The position numbers were made by a program, and so were the translations under genes. The notes under the pieces were generated by a model. It had not been told where the DNA came from. It ran no database searches and worked only from the letters and a program-made list of their open reading frames with translations. A DNA stretch of 64,000 bases from an uncultured Oribacterium sp. GTDB lineage: Bacteria > Bacillota > Clostridia > Lachnospirales > Lachnospiraceae. The stretch covers positions 1 through 64,000 of the forward strand of contig CAAGKO010000089.1 of the NCBI GenBank assembly GCA_900770445.1, written 5' to 3'. Below are positions 7,668 to 15,892 of the stretch, piece by piece. The first letter of the stretch is position 1. Each line of letters starts with the position of its first letter.

Positions 7668-9048
7668 CTGCTTCCTGAGCCATCTCGGCCTCCGCCACCT
7701 TCATCATGAGCGCACACTCCATCCGCTTACGGAAGAGCTTACAGCCATACTCATAGACACCGTGGATATCACCGGTAGCATGCAGGGCATTGGCTGCGCA
7801 GCCGCCGGCACAGTACATACGTGCCCAGCACTCCTTACACTCCGGACGGGAGTAAACATTGCACTCCTTAAACGCATCACGGATGTTCTCATGCTGCACA
7901 CCATCCCAGATGTTACCGAGCTTATACTCCGGATCGTTGACGAACTGATGGCAAGGGTAGAGGTCACCCCAGGCAGTCACAGCCATATACTCCGTTCCTG
8001 AGCCGCAGCCGGACACACGCTTGTACACGCATGGACCGTGCTCGAGATCGATCATGTAATGATAGAAGGTGATCGGCTTGCCGTCCTTCTCACGACGCAG
8101 CATATCCTTCGCGAGGATCTCATACTGCTCGTACAGAATCGGAAGGTCCTCCTCGGTCAGCGCACTCGGGCTGGACGGATCGGTGACGACCGGCTCCATG
8201 GAAAGCTCGGAGAAGCCGAGATCATCCGCCATATGGAAGATATCGTTTGTAAAATCGGTGTTGTAGTGGGAGAAGGTTCCGCGCATATAGTAGCTCTTAT
8301 CACCACGGGACTCGACGAACTTCTGGAAGTTCGGCACGATACGGTCATAGGAGCCGCGACCTGCACGATCGACACGGAAGCGGTCATGGACCTCCTTCCG
8401 TCCATCCAGCGAAAGAACGACGTTGTAGCACTCCTTATTTGCCCACTCGATGACCTCGTCGGTCAGCTTGACGCCGTTCGTGGTCAGTGTGAAACGGAAG
8501 TTCTTATTGTGTGCCTTCTCGATGGAACGTGCATACGCTACGGTCTCCTTACAGAGCTCGAAGTTCAGCAGCGGCTCACCACCGAAGAAATCGACCTCGA
8601 GGTTCCGGCGGTTTCCGGAATTCTCCACCAGGAAGTCGATCGCACGCTTCGCGGTCTCGATGGTCATGATGCCTTCCTTGCCATGGAACTTACCCTGGGA
8701 TGCGAAGCAGTAGCTGCAGTTCAGATCACAGGTATGTGCCACGAGGAGGCAGAGCGCCTTCACCACCGTGGACTGCTGCTTGAGATAGCCGGCCGCCTTC
8801 TCATAGACATCCTTCGTAAAGAGCTTTCCCTGCTCCGTCAGCTCATGGATATCCGCGAAGGTATCCGCGAGCTCCTCCGCCGATGCTTCCGGATGCATCG
8901 TGTGAAGCTCTTCCGTCGCCGCCTCCTCACTCATGCCGCTGTCGATCAGATGGATCGCGTCATAAGCCAGGTCGTCGGTCACATGAACGCTTGCGCTGTA
9001 TACATCGAGAACGATGTTATAACCATTGAGTTTATACTGATGAATCAT
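7654..9048 (-). CDS. scfB: Thioether cross-link-forming SCIFF peptide maturase (radical SAM)
   Basis: A 464-residue radical SAM/SPASM enzyme that installs thioether links in the SCIFF peptide. The N-terminal part (about 1-90) matches the leader-binding region of SCIFF maturases. The radical SAM cluster motif is C107-x3-C111-x2-C114 (CDLNCSYC). FFGGEPLL follows at about 155. The C-terminal SPASM region has many cysteines (CGSGTEY, CHQF, CKECWARMYCAGGC, CKLF) for auxiliary iron-sulfur clusters. ATG at 9048 has AGGAG upstream. It follows the scfA precursor gene across a terminator and overlaps the decarboxylase downstream. Identity is very secure given the adjacent six-cysteine peptide. Confidence 0.96.
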   Translation of the reverse strand: MIHQYKLNGYNIVLDVYSASVHVTDDLAYDAIHLIDSGMSEEAATEELHTMHPEASAEELADTFADIHELTEQGKLFTKDVYEKAAGYLKQQSTVVKALCLLVAHTCDLNCSYCFASQGKFHGKEGIMTIETAKRAIDFLVENSGNRRNLEVDFFGGEPLLNFELCKETVAYARSIEKAHNKNFRFTLTTNGVKLTDEVIEWANKECYNVVLSLDGRKEVHDRFRVDRAGRGSYDRIVPNFQKFVESRGDKSYYMRGTFSHYNTDFTNDIFHMADDLGFSELSMEPVVTDPSSPSALTEEDLPILYEQYEILAKDMLRREKDGKPITFYHYMIDLEHGPCVYKRVSGCGSGTEYMAVTAWGDLYPCHQFVNDPEYKLGNIWDGVQHENIRDAFKECNVYSRPECKECWARMYCAGGCAANALHATGDIHGVYEYGCKLFRKRMECALMMKVAEAEMAQEADEEA

Positions 9049-9123
9049 GAAATCTCCTACTCTAATAATCGAAAAACGATCAGAAAATCGACACGAAAAT
9101 AAAACTTAAAATCGATAAACACT

Positions 9124-9150
9124 AAAAAACCGGGGCTGTTCATGCCCCGG
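9124..9150 (-). terminator. Terminator/attenuator between scfA and scfB
   Basis: Minus strand CCGGGGC, 7-base loop, GCCCCGG, then TTTTTT, 20 bases after the scfA stop and 76 bases before the scfB start. No promoter was evident between the genes, so partial read-through probably sets a high precursor to low enzyme ratio. Confidence 0.88.
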
Positions 9151-9169
9151 TCGATACACGAACCTAATA

Positions 9170-9316
9170 TTAAGCGTTCTTGTTCTCACACTGCTGGTTA
9201 GCGATACCACAGCTGGTCTTGCAAGCAGACTGGCAGGATGTCTGGCACTCGCCACAGCCGCCCTTCTCCTCGGATCTCTTCATATCTCTTGTGTTTAATG
9301 TCATAATATGCTTCAT
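9170..9316 (-). CDS. scfA: SCIFF precursor peptide (six cysteines in forty-five residues)
   Basis: A 48-residue peptide beginning MKHIMTLNTRDMKRS and ending in ENKNA. Its six cysteines are at 21, 24, 28, 32, 36 and 43, the hallmark spacing of SCIFF (CGEC, TSC, SAC, TSCG, QQC). The N-terminal 20 residues act as leader; the cysteine-rich core is cross-linked to neighbouring residues by the maturase, giving a ranthipeptide. Work on clostridia links SCIFF products to population-dependent behaviour, but the mature function is not settled. ATG at 9316 has AGAGG upstream. It has its own promoter (9360-9389) and a palindrome at 9333-9347. Confidence 0.97.
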   Translation of the reverse strand: MKHIMTLNTRDMKRSEEKGGCGECQTSCQSACKTSCGIANQQCENKNA

Positions 9317-9332
9317 AGAAATACCTCTTTCC

Positions 9333-9347
9333 TAACAGTAACTGTTA
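9333..9347. promoter_or_regulatory. Palindrome at the scfA transcription start
   Basis: TAACAGT-A-ACTGTTA is a perfect 7-1-7 palindrome lying 13 bases downstream of the scfA -10 box, within the first 20 or so transcribed bases. This is a typical position for a repressor operator. The regulator is unknown. Confidence 0.5.
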
Positions 9348-9359
9348 TGTAATATGCCC

Positions 9360-9389
9360 ATAATACATTTCCTTACATAAGTAAGTCAA
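9360..9389 (-). promoter_or_regulatory. Promoter of scfA
   Basis: Minus strand TTGACT (9389-9384), an 18-base spacer and TATTAT (9365-9360). The -35 overlaps the stop codon of the upstream deoxyinosine glycosylase gene. Confidence 0.75.
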
Positions 9390-9889
9390 GAATTATTTGC
9401 GATGATTTGCTGATATTCGCCCACCAGCCGCTCGAAAGATACCGCGCAGTTCGCCGGCGAGGTCGACGAAAGCTTCACCGCATGGATGCCGGTCCGCGGG
9501 TACTGATACTTTTCGTAGTACTTGTACGAGCTCGCACCGGTGCAGAAGATGCGCGTGATCTTCGTCTTTTTCAGGAGTCCCTCGATGTCCGTCGGAACCG
9601 GGTTCCGGATGCTGGCATCCGAGGCACCGACGATGTCGCACTCACTCAGCGTATCCCAGAGCGCGATGTGATGACGTCGCATCATCGCGGACTTCTCCTC
9701 GATGCTTTCGGGCAATGTCTCCGCCAGCACCGTAGCCATGACCCGCCAGAAACGATTCTGCGGATGTCCGTAGTAGAACTTCATTTCCCGCGACTTCGGC
9801 GAAGGAATCGAGCCCAGAACCAGCACCTCCGAATCCGCATCATACAGTGGCCCGAATGCACAGTGATCCACATGTGTTAATTCCGCCAT
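9386..9889 (-). CDS. DNA-deoxyinosine glycosylase (uracil-DNA glycosylase superfamily, family 6)
   Basis: A 167-residue base-excision repair enzyme of the hypoxanthine-DNA glycosylase group, which removes deaminated adenine from DNA. The N-terminal active-site region is VLGSIPSPKSREMKFYYG with HPQNRFW; the C-terminal motif is KLSSTSPAN. ATG at 9889 (MAELTHVDH) is chosen because AAGGAG sits 6 bases ahead; frames continue upstream to 9952 with poorer context. The gene stands immediately ahead of the SCIFF locus, whose -35 box overlaps its end. Confidence 0.88.
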   Translation of the reverse strand: MAELTHVDHCAFGPLYDADSEVLVLGSIPSPKSREMKFYYGHPQNRFWRVMATVLAETLPESIEEKSAMMRRHHIALWDTLSECDIVGASDASIRNPVPTDIEGLLKKTKITRIFCTGASSYKYYEKYQYPRTGIHAVKLSSTSPANCAVSFERLVGEYQQIIANNS

Positions 9890-10002
9890 TCGTTTCTCCT
9901 TCATTCGCGTGATTCCGCTTTGCACATGCGCTGTTTCGATCGCTCGTTTCAAAGACGCAGCTTCGTCCGTCCCCAGAAATCAACGCACTGCAGCTTCCGG
10001 CT

Positions 10003-10779
10003 TTACTGCTCAACGATCTTAAAGCCTCTCTGATAGAACGGCTGCTGACCCTCGATGGCCTTTGCAGCGATCGGTGCACGTGCAGACAGCAGCGCCACGG
10101 AGCGTCCACGACTCGCACGACGTGCGGCCGCCATCAATCTCGGGAAGGTCTCATCCATCGAACCGATGTGACGAACGATGACACAGTAATCGGTATGACC
10201 ATTACGGACCATATCACGGATATAGCCTGCCGCAACATTACGGTCACTCCGCATCGCACCGGTCAGTGCATTCAGCAGATCCGCCGTCGTCTGGTCCTCA
10301 CGTACATTCTTGAAGATGATATCCTCATCAACGCTGGACTTCTCACCCTCGAGACCGAGCTCTGCGCCCTTAATCTTCGTGCGAAGATCGATGATCATCT
10401 CACGTGCGACGATAAAATCATCCGTTCCCGGATTGAGAACGAAGCCGTAGATCTGCCGATCGTTCATCGCGATATCGGCTGCCTCCTCGAAGCTGTGCTT
10501 CACGCTCTGTACCGGCTCATTCTTAAACCAAGCCTTCAGATTCGCGCGGCTCGTGAAGACCATATAGAAATGTGCGCCGTCCTTGTTTGCGGTGACACCA
10601 TACAGAAGCTTCCGCTCACGTGCCTTCTCACCGACGATACGTACCGGCATGATGAACTCGGCACCTGCCATCTCCTCCATCACGATTTGCTCCGCACCTG
10701 CGTTCTCACCGTTCGATGCCTTCAGTGCATGGATCGCGTCAACCAGCTTCTGGTTGGCTCTCTCAGTATAATCTGCCAT
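10003..10779 (-). CDS. SseB-family protein
   Basis: A 258-residue soluble protein with an N-terminal SseB domain (about 10-140, GAEFIMPVRI, LYGVTANKDGAHFYMVFTSRANLKAW, GFVLNPGTDDFIV) and a C-terminal SseB-like region (about 165-258). SseB-family proteins are named for enhanced serine sensitivity in E. coli and have no agreed biochemical role in Gram-positives. ATG at 10779 follows GGAGG. It is flanked upstream by a structured non-coding block (10859-10921). No operon partner is apparent. Confidence 0.82.
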   Translation of the reverse strand: MADYTERANQKLVDAIHALKASNGENAGAEQIVMEEMAGAEFIMPVRIVGEKARERKLLYGVTANKDGAHFYMVFTSRANLKAWFKNEPVQSVKHSFEEAADIAMNDRQIYGFVLNPGTDDFIVAREMIIDLRTKIKGAELGLEGEKSSVDEDIIFKNVREDQTTADLLNALTGAMRSDRNVAAGYIRDMVRNGHTDYCVIVRHIGSMDETFPRLMAAARRASRGRSVALLSARAPIAAKAIEGQQPFYQRGFKIVEQ

Positions 10780-10858
10780 ATATAAACCTCCTGGTTTTCC
10801 TGTCTGCTTTCACTCATGCAGTGTAGCATATTTTAGCATAGCTGTCGAACAGAAACAC

Positions 10859-10921
10859 GCATCCGGAAAGCAGTGGATCCTTGCAGATCTGCGGTACGCG
10901 AAACGAGCACCACCCGGATGC
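10859..10921. other. Structured intergenic block closed by an 8-bp inverted repeat
   Basis: GCATCCGG (10859-10866) and CCGGATGC (10914-10921) close a 63-base segment upstream of the SseB-family gene, just past the terminator of the SDR gene. Its position resembles that of the dispersed element at 20764-20836, but the internal sequence matches only weakly. Confidence 0.4.
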
Positions 10922-10938
10922 AAATGGCCGTGTGCACC

Positions 10939-10967
10939 AAAAAACGGCGGAGCATCACGCTCCGCCG
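10939..10967 (-). terminator. Intrinsic terminator after the SDR gene
   Basis: Minus strand CGGCGGAGC, 5-base loop, GCTCCGCCG, then TTTTTT; 40 bases past the stop codon at 11007. Confidence 0.92.
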
Positions 10968-11006
10968 CACAGGTTTCTATAATTCGGATTCATCAGATCA
11001 TAAAGA

Positions 11007-11879
11007 TCAGTGATCTGCTACCTTGATGTCCTCAACGCCTGTAACGTCCTGGAACTTGGACTCATCGAGCTGGCTCGGATCCTGACCGATGTAAGCGAGG
11101 ATACCACCATCAATGTATACGACCTGACCGTTGATGAAGTCAGATGCCGGAGAAGCGAGGAATACAGCGAGACCCTCGAGGTCCTCTGTCTCGCCCCAGC
11201 GCTGTGCAGGTGTCTTCGAACGGATGAAACGATCAAACGGAGCCATGGAACCGTCTGCCTGCTTCGCACGAAGCGGAGCGGTCTGCGGAGTCGCGATGTA
11301 GCCAGGTCCGATCGCGTTACACTGAATATTGTACTGACCATACTCAGAGCAGATGTTCTTCGTGAGCATCTTGAGGCCGCCCTTGGCAGCTGCGTAAGCA
11401 GATACGGTCTCACGACCAAGCTCAGACATCATGGAGCAGGCGTTGATGATCTTACCATAGCCCTTCTTGATCATACCAGGAAGGACAGCCTTTGCGCAGA
11501 GGAAAGGACCGGTGAGGTCGACATTGATGACCTGATCCCACTGCTGCTTCGTCATCTCGACCATCGGGATTCTCTTGATGATACCGGCATTATTTACCAG
11601 GATATCGACACCGCCAAACTTCTCCTCTACATCCTTCACGAGTGCATTTACCTGCTCCTCGTTCGTAACGTCACATACGACACCGTATGCATCGATACCG
11701 AGCTTCTGATACTCTGCGATACCTCTGTCAACGAGCTCCTGATTGATATCATTGAAAACGATCTTCTTTGCGCCAGCCTCCGCAAATGCCTTCGCATATG
11801 CAAGACCCAGTCCATAGGATGCGCCGGTTACCCATGCAACCTTGCCATCAAGTCTGAACTTATCAAGAATTCCAGCCAT
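11007..11879 (-). CDS. SDR-family oxidoreductase, gluconate 5-dehydrogenase-like
   Basis: A 290-residue NAD(P)-dependent short-chain dehydrogenase. The Rossmann glycine motif TGASYGLG is at 18-25 and NNAG at 96-99. The catalytic triad is S149, Y162 and K166 (Y-x3-K in SAYAAAKGG), and a C-terminal INGQVVYIDGG completes the family pattern. The sequence most resembles gluconate 5-dehydrogenases, which interconvert gluconate and 5-ketogluconate, but substrate calls within the SDR family are weak. ATG at 11879 has AAGGAG upstream and a terminator follows. No sugar-acid kinase or transporter lies beside it. Confidence 0.85.
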   Translation of the reverse strand: MAGILDKFRLDGKVAWVTGASYGLGLAYAKAFAEAGAKKIVFNDINQELVDRGIAEYQKLGIDAYGVVCDVTNEEQVNALVKDVEEKFGGVDILVNNAGIIKRIPMVEMTKQQWDQVINVDLTGPFLCAKAVLPGMIKKGYGKIINACSMMSELGRETVSAYAAAKGGLKMLTKNICSEYGQYNIQCNAIGPGYIATPQTAPLRAKQADGSMAPFDRFIRSKTPAQRWGETEDLEGLAVFLASPASDFINGQVVYIDGGILAYIGQDPSQLDESKFQDVTGVEDIKVADH

Positions 11880-12049
11880 AACAAATCTCCTTTTTCTTCG
11901 ATTTTCTTACTTCTATGTTCCCAGGCACGATGCCTGAATCCATCCATACCGGTATCATCATAGTTGATTTCCCACCCCGGTTCAAGCCTTCGCAGGCACT
12001 CTTCACAAAGTTTGTGAATGTTGCGGTAAACCGGTTCACTTTTCTTGTC
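11880..12049. other. Intergenic region between the permease terminator and the SDR gene
   Basis: This holds the SDR leader and presumably its promoter. No clear -35/-10 pair, tRNA or known riboswitch was seen. Long open frames crossing it lack ribosome sites or domain signals. Confidence 0.4.
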
Positions 12050-12088
12050 AAAAATTGCCAAGATGCAGTTTTTTCTGCATCCTGGCAA
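12050..12088 (-). terminator. Intrinsic terminator after the permease
   Basis: Minus strand TTGCCA, one mismatch, GATGCAG, paired with its complement around a 6-base loop (12069-12074), followed by TTTTT. It lies about 92 bases past the permease stop codon. Confidence 0.85.
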
Positions 12089-12179
12089 TACTTTTTCAGT
12101 CTGTTTTTCAGTGGATGCTTTCCGGGCACGCACCATGATGATGCCTTGCGCTGCATCCTCTCTTTCAGCATCCGAAGGA

Positions 12180-13607
12180 TCAGGCCTTCGCTGCATCCTC
12201 TCTCTTCTTCAGGATCGGAAGGACGATACCGAGTGCCGTCAGAACGCACGGTGTGATGATATTCAGGCACATGGTGAACAGATCCTCATCATAAACACCG
12301 AGCAGACAGCTCGCTGCGGTCACGAAGAAACACCAGAATCCGAAGAACATCGCCACATTATGATTCTTCACGAAACGATACTCCGGCTTGAACTTATCCT
12401 CTGCCTTACGAAGTGCGATATACGCTGCAAATACCCAGAGATAACGCATCGGCATACATACGGAGTTCAGCTTGGTGAGCTGCTTCAGAACGGCCGCTGC
12501 ACCAGGAACGAAGGACTGTACGAGGATGATGGCACCGGAAAGAACCGCAACCATCTTGATACCGTTGACATAGGCACCCTTATCATTCTGTCTGAGAAGC
12601 TTCGACGGGATAAACTCACGCGCATCCTCGTTGTCAAACAGCATACGAAGCGGCGCATCGATACTGATGACAAGCGTGGAAAGCTGACCTACCGCGTTGC
12701 AGAGTGCGTAAATGATCATCAGGCTGTCACCCATATGATAGTACTCGCCCAGTCTCTGGAATGCCCAGTAGGAACCGTTGGAGTTGTAGGAGTTGAAGCT
12801 CTCCTTGGACTCGTTGATGATGGTCGGATCGAACATCATGCCCATCGCGATGGTGCCGAGGATCGCACAGATCACAACCATGATCGCCAGGCTGATCATC
12901 GCACGCGGGAAGCCCTTGCTCGGGTTCTCTACCTTATTAACATACGGAGAGATCTTCTCACAGCCACCGACAGCGAAAACCAGGATGGACAGGGACGTGA
13001 AGTACTTCCAGTCGAAGGTCGGAAGCAGGTTCTTCGCACTGAAATCCAGTGTCACGAAGGAAGAAGCCGGATTGATGGCACGCGCACCGAACATCATGAT
13101 GATGTAGAGGATGGACATGATGAACATACTGGTACCTGCCAGTGTCGCCATCTTCTTCAGCGGGTTCAGACCACGGCTTGCGATATAGCAGAACAGAATC
13201 AGGATACAGAAGGTGATCAGCTGTACTGCCAGTGTAGGGAAGGTATCGTATGCTTCCGCGTTACGGAACACAGCCCAGCTCAGTGCCTTCAGACCACCGG
13301 AGGACTTACTTGCGATGTAGGTGATATGGCATGCCCAGTAGGTCCAGCCTGCATAATACGCCAGCTTCGGTCCTGTCGTCTTCAGAATCCATGAGCTCAC
13401 ACCACCACCGGACTCCTTAAATGCGGAACCCAGCTCACCGACCATCAGTGCGTATGGTACGAAGTAAAGCGCAAACATGAGGATCCAGCTGAAAATAACC
13501 TGGATACCGTTGAAGTAGATGAAGCCGTTCAGTACATTTCCGAAGCCCCAGACCGTCGAAAACGCCATGAACGCCAGCGTCGTCCATTTAATGTGTTTTG
13601 AATCCAT
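12180..13607 (-). CDS. APC-superfamily amino-acid permease
   Basis: A 475-residue integral membrane protein with about 12 membrane segments and a short cytoplasmic tail. The first helix carries the TVWGFGNVLNGF stretch at the usual substrate-site break, and ESGGGVSSWI follows helix 2. The family imports or exchanges amino acids; closest overall feel is to the glutamate/GABA-antiporter-like group, but the substrate is not determined. ATG at 13607 follows AAAGGAG. About 22 bp of its 3' end (AAGAGAGGATGCAGCG) recur just beyond the stop codon, a small local duplication. Confidence 0.88.
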   Translation of the reverse strand: MDSKHIKWTTLAFMAFSTVWGFGNVLNGFIYFNGIQVIFSWILMFALYFVPYALMVGELGSAFKESGGGVSSWILKTTGPKLAYYAGWTYWACHITYIASKSSGGLKALSWAVFRNAEAYDTFPTLAVQLITFCILILFCYIASRGLNPLKKMATLAGTSMFIMSILYIIMMFGARAINPASSFVTLDFSAKNLLPTFDWKYFTSLSILVFAVGGCEKISPYVNKVENPSKGFPRAMISLAIMVVICAILGTIAMGMMFDPTIINESKESFNSYNSNGSYWAFQRLGEYYHMGDSLMIIYALCNAVGQLSTLVISIDAPLRMLFDNEDAREFIPSKLLRQNDKGAYVNGIKMVAVLSGAIILVQSFVPGAAAVLKQLTKLNSVCMPMRYLWVFAAYIALRKAEDKFKPEYRFVKNHNVAMFFGFWCFFVTAASCLLGVYDEDLFTMCLNIITPCVLTALGIVLPILKKREDAAKA

Positions 13608-13719
13608 ATGTATACTCCTTTATCTGTTGTTTTGCGAAACGAATTCAGATTTCGCTTTGTTTTAAAAGCCCGGTGATCAGCATCCACCTGTTCCACGGGC
13701 AATCAACACATGATCATGA

Positions 13720-15039
13720 TCAGAAGATCAGTCTGTAATTGCCGTCCCCGTTCCCCTCGAAGCTCGAGCTGAACAGTACCCGCGCCGCCTCGATCAGATA
13801 GGCGGTATCCCGCGCACCCGCTGTCTCATACGGAGAGTGCATCGCGAGCTGTGGCAGTCCGATATCGACGGTATTCAGTGCCACCTGTGCCTGGGAAATA
13901 TTTCCGAGTGTCGAGCCACCGAGCATATCGGAGCGGTTTGTGAAGGTCTGGTACGGCACCTCTGCCTTTTTGCAGATTGCGCGCATCACAGCGCCGGAAA
14001 TGCCATCGGTCGTATACTTCTGGTTCGCGCTGTACTTGATCACGATGCCCCGGTTCATATACGGACGATTCGTCGGATCTGCCTTCTCGGCATGGTTCGG
14101 ATGCACGGCATGTGCATTGTCCGCAGATACCATGAAGCTCGAAGCGATGCTCATGAGGTACTGCTCCTCGCTGCGTCCCATCGCACGACTGATGCGCCGG
14201 AGTGTATCCTTCAGGAAGGTGCTGGCGGCACCCTGTTTCGTACCGGAGCCGACCTCCTCGTTATCATAGACACAGTGTACCGCGATGGACTGCTTCAGCT
14301 CGGCCGCGAGGAAGCCCTTCAGGGATGCAAATGCACATTGGAGGTCATCCAGACGTCCACTCGCGATGAACTCGCCATGGAGGCCGAGGGTCGTGCCATT
14401 CATGCGGTCATACAGGAAGAGATCCGTATCCAGGATGTCCTCCACCTGCACAGCTGCTTCGTCCGCGATCAGCTGCATGAACTGGTTCTTCTCCTCGCCC
14501 TGCTCACAGAACAGCGGCAGCATATCCACCTGTGCATTAAACGCATAGCCGTCATTGACCTGACGATTCATATGGATCGCCACGTTCGGAATGATGAGCA
14601 GATCGCGATCGACATCGACCAGCTTCGTCGCGATGCCCTCCTCCGTCTGAACGATCACACGACCGGCGACGGAAAGCGGACGATCCAGCCATGGTGCACA
14701 GAGCATACCGCCATACTTCTCGACATTCAGCTTCACATAGCTGTTATCCACGACGATCTCTGCGTTCGTCTTGATCTTAAAGACCGGTGAATCACAGTGG
14801 CTCGCCATGATCTGGAAGCCCTGATACCCACCCTCCGGTATACGAAAGGCGATGATGGCCGAATCGTTCCGTGTCACATAGTAGCCATGGCCCTCGGACA
14901 GCATCCACGGGCAGCCCTCATAGAGACGGGCGAAGCCGGCGTCCTCGAGCTCCTTCTGCATATTCGCCACTGCATAAAATGCATTCGGGCTGTGATCCAG
15001 AAACTGGAGCAGCTCCTTATTCACTTCCTGAAAATTCAT
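13720..15039 (-). CDS. M18-family aminopeptidase
   Basis: A 439-residue cytoplasmic zinc metallo-aminopeptidase of family M18. It removes N-terminal residues, often acidic ones, during peptide turnover. Metal ligands lie in the conserved blocks MASHCDSPVFK (about 79-89), YDNEEVGSGTKQGA (about 259-272), with the paired glutamates, and SADNAHAVHPNH (about 307-318). The length is typical for the bacterial apeB type. ATG at 15039 follows GAGGAT. It is a single gene; a terminator of the upstream gene lies at 15181-15225. Confidence 0.93.
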   Translation of the reverse strand: MNFQEVNKELLQFLDHSPNAFYAVANMQKELEDAGFARLYEGCPWMLSEGHGYYVTRNDSAIIAFRIPEGGYQGFQIMASHCDSPVFKIKTNAEIVVDNSYVKLNVEKYGGMLCAPWLDRPLSVAGRVIVQTEEGIATKLVDVDRDLLIIPNVAIHMNRQVNDGYAFNAQVDMLPLFCEQGEEKNQFMQLIADEAAVQVEDILDTDLFLYDRMNGTTLGLHGEFIASGRLDDLQCAFASLKGFLAAELKQSIAVHCVYDNEEVGSGTKQGAASTFLKDTLRRISRAMGRSEEQYLMSIASSFMVSADNAHAVHPNHAEKADPTNRPYMNRGIVIKYSANQKYTTDGISGAVMRAICKKAEVPYQTFTNRSDMLGGSTLGNISQAQVALNTVDIGLPQLAMHSPYETAGARDTAYLIEAARVLFSSSFEGNGDGNYRLIF

Positions 15040-15180
15040 TTTCTATCCTCACAATCTGTATAAAGCGCGTCAATTATTCACAGGTAGAATATAACTTATT
15101 CGTTATGATTATATTATAGGTTTGTTAATTTCGCAACAAAATTATAAAAAAAGCATAAACCGGCACAGAAAGTGGCATAC

Positions 15181-15225
15181 AAAAACCGCGTTATTGCGCA
15201 CTTTTCAACACAATAACGCGGTTTT
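15181..15225 (-). terminator. Intrinsic terminator after shikimate kinase
   Basis: AAAACCGCGTTATTG and CAATAACGCGGTTTT form a 15-bp perfect stem around a 14-base loop; in the minus direction the stem itself ends in TTTTT. It lies 16 bases past the aroK stop. Confidence 0.88.
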
Positions 15226-15240
15226 GTTTCGTTTATATAA

Positions 15241-15789
15241 TTATGAGAAATTCTTTATTTTCTGCATAATTTCACAGCAGATCGTTTCGACATCCTTCCC
15301 GTCCGTCGCGACGCATATATCCGCTGCCGCCTCATACGCCGGCCGTCGCTTCTCCTGCAGCATACGGATATACTCGACATCCATGTGTCCGTTCAGAATC
15401 GGACGATCCGCAGAATCCTTCACCCGGAGAAGCGTCGTCTCCGGCGTCGCCGTCAGAAAAACGATGACGCAGGATTTCCGCAGGTTCACAACATTTTCCG
15501 GATTCATCACGAGACCACCGCCGCAGGAGATCACTGCCGCATGCACATCCTGAAAACGCAGCACCACGTCGTGCTCAAGCTGCCGGAAATACGCCTCTCC
15601 ATCCGTTGCAAAAATCTCCGTAATCGGGCGTCGCTCCTGTCGCACGATTTCCTGATCCGTATCGATCTCTGTCAGTCCAAACAGTGCTCTGAGCCCATGC
15701 GATACCGTCGTTTTTCCGGCACCCATAAAACCGATCAGCGCGATGTTTTTCATTTCTTTTTTATTTAACCCGATATGATCTCCAGCCAT
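15241..15789 (-). CDS. aroK: Shikimate kinase
   Basis: A 182-residue P-loop kinase that phosphorylates shikimate in aromatic amino-acid synthesis. The Walker A motif GFMGAGKTT sits near the N terminus. The shikimate-binding DTDQEI, the EAYFRQLE segment and the CGGGLVMNPEN block follow in order; the lid contains RPILNG. ATG at 15789 is chosen for its AGGGGG ribosome site, the same type used by the OPT gene. A start at 15753 (MKNIALIGF, 170 residues) is possible but poorly placed. The still longer frame from 15846 begins inside the ppdK terminator and is rejected. No other shikimate genes are adjacent. Confidence 0.92.
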   Translation of the reverse strand: MAGDHIGLNKKEMKNIALIGFMGAGKTTVSHGLRALFGLTEIDTDQEIVRQERRPITEIFATDGEAYFRQLEHDVVLRFQDVHAAVISCGGGLVMNPENVVNLRKSCVIVFLTATPETTLLRVKDSADRPILNGHMDVEYIRMLQEKRRPAYEAAADICVATDGKDVETICCEIMQKIKNFS

Positions 15790-15820
15790 CATTCCCCCTG
15801 TCCATACCTGTGTACGATAT

Positions 15821-15855
15821 AAAACACCGGAGAATGTCATAGACACTCTCCGGTG
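15821..15855 (-). terminator. Intrinsic terminator after ppdK
   Basis: Minus strand CACCGGAGA, 13-base loop, TCTCCGGTG, then TTTTAT; 37 bases past the ppdK stop codon. Confidence 0.9.
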
Positions 15856-15892
15856 CGATGAATCACATATCTAATCTTCAGATCCTGTGAAA

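Noticed and set aside
15241..15846. Longest shikimate kinase frame starting at 15846
   Set aside because: That start lies inside the ppdK terminator hairpin; a ribosome site is found at 15789.
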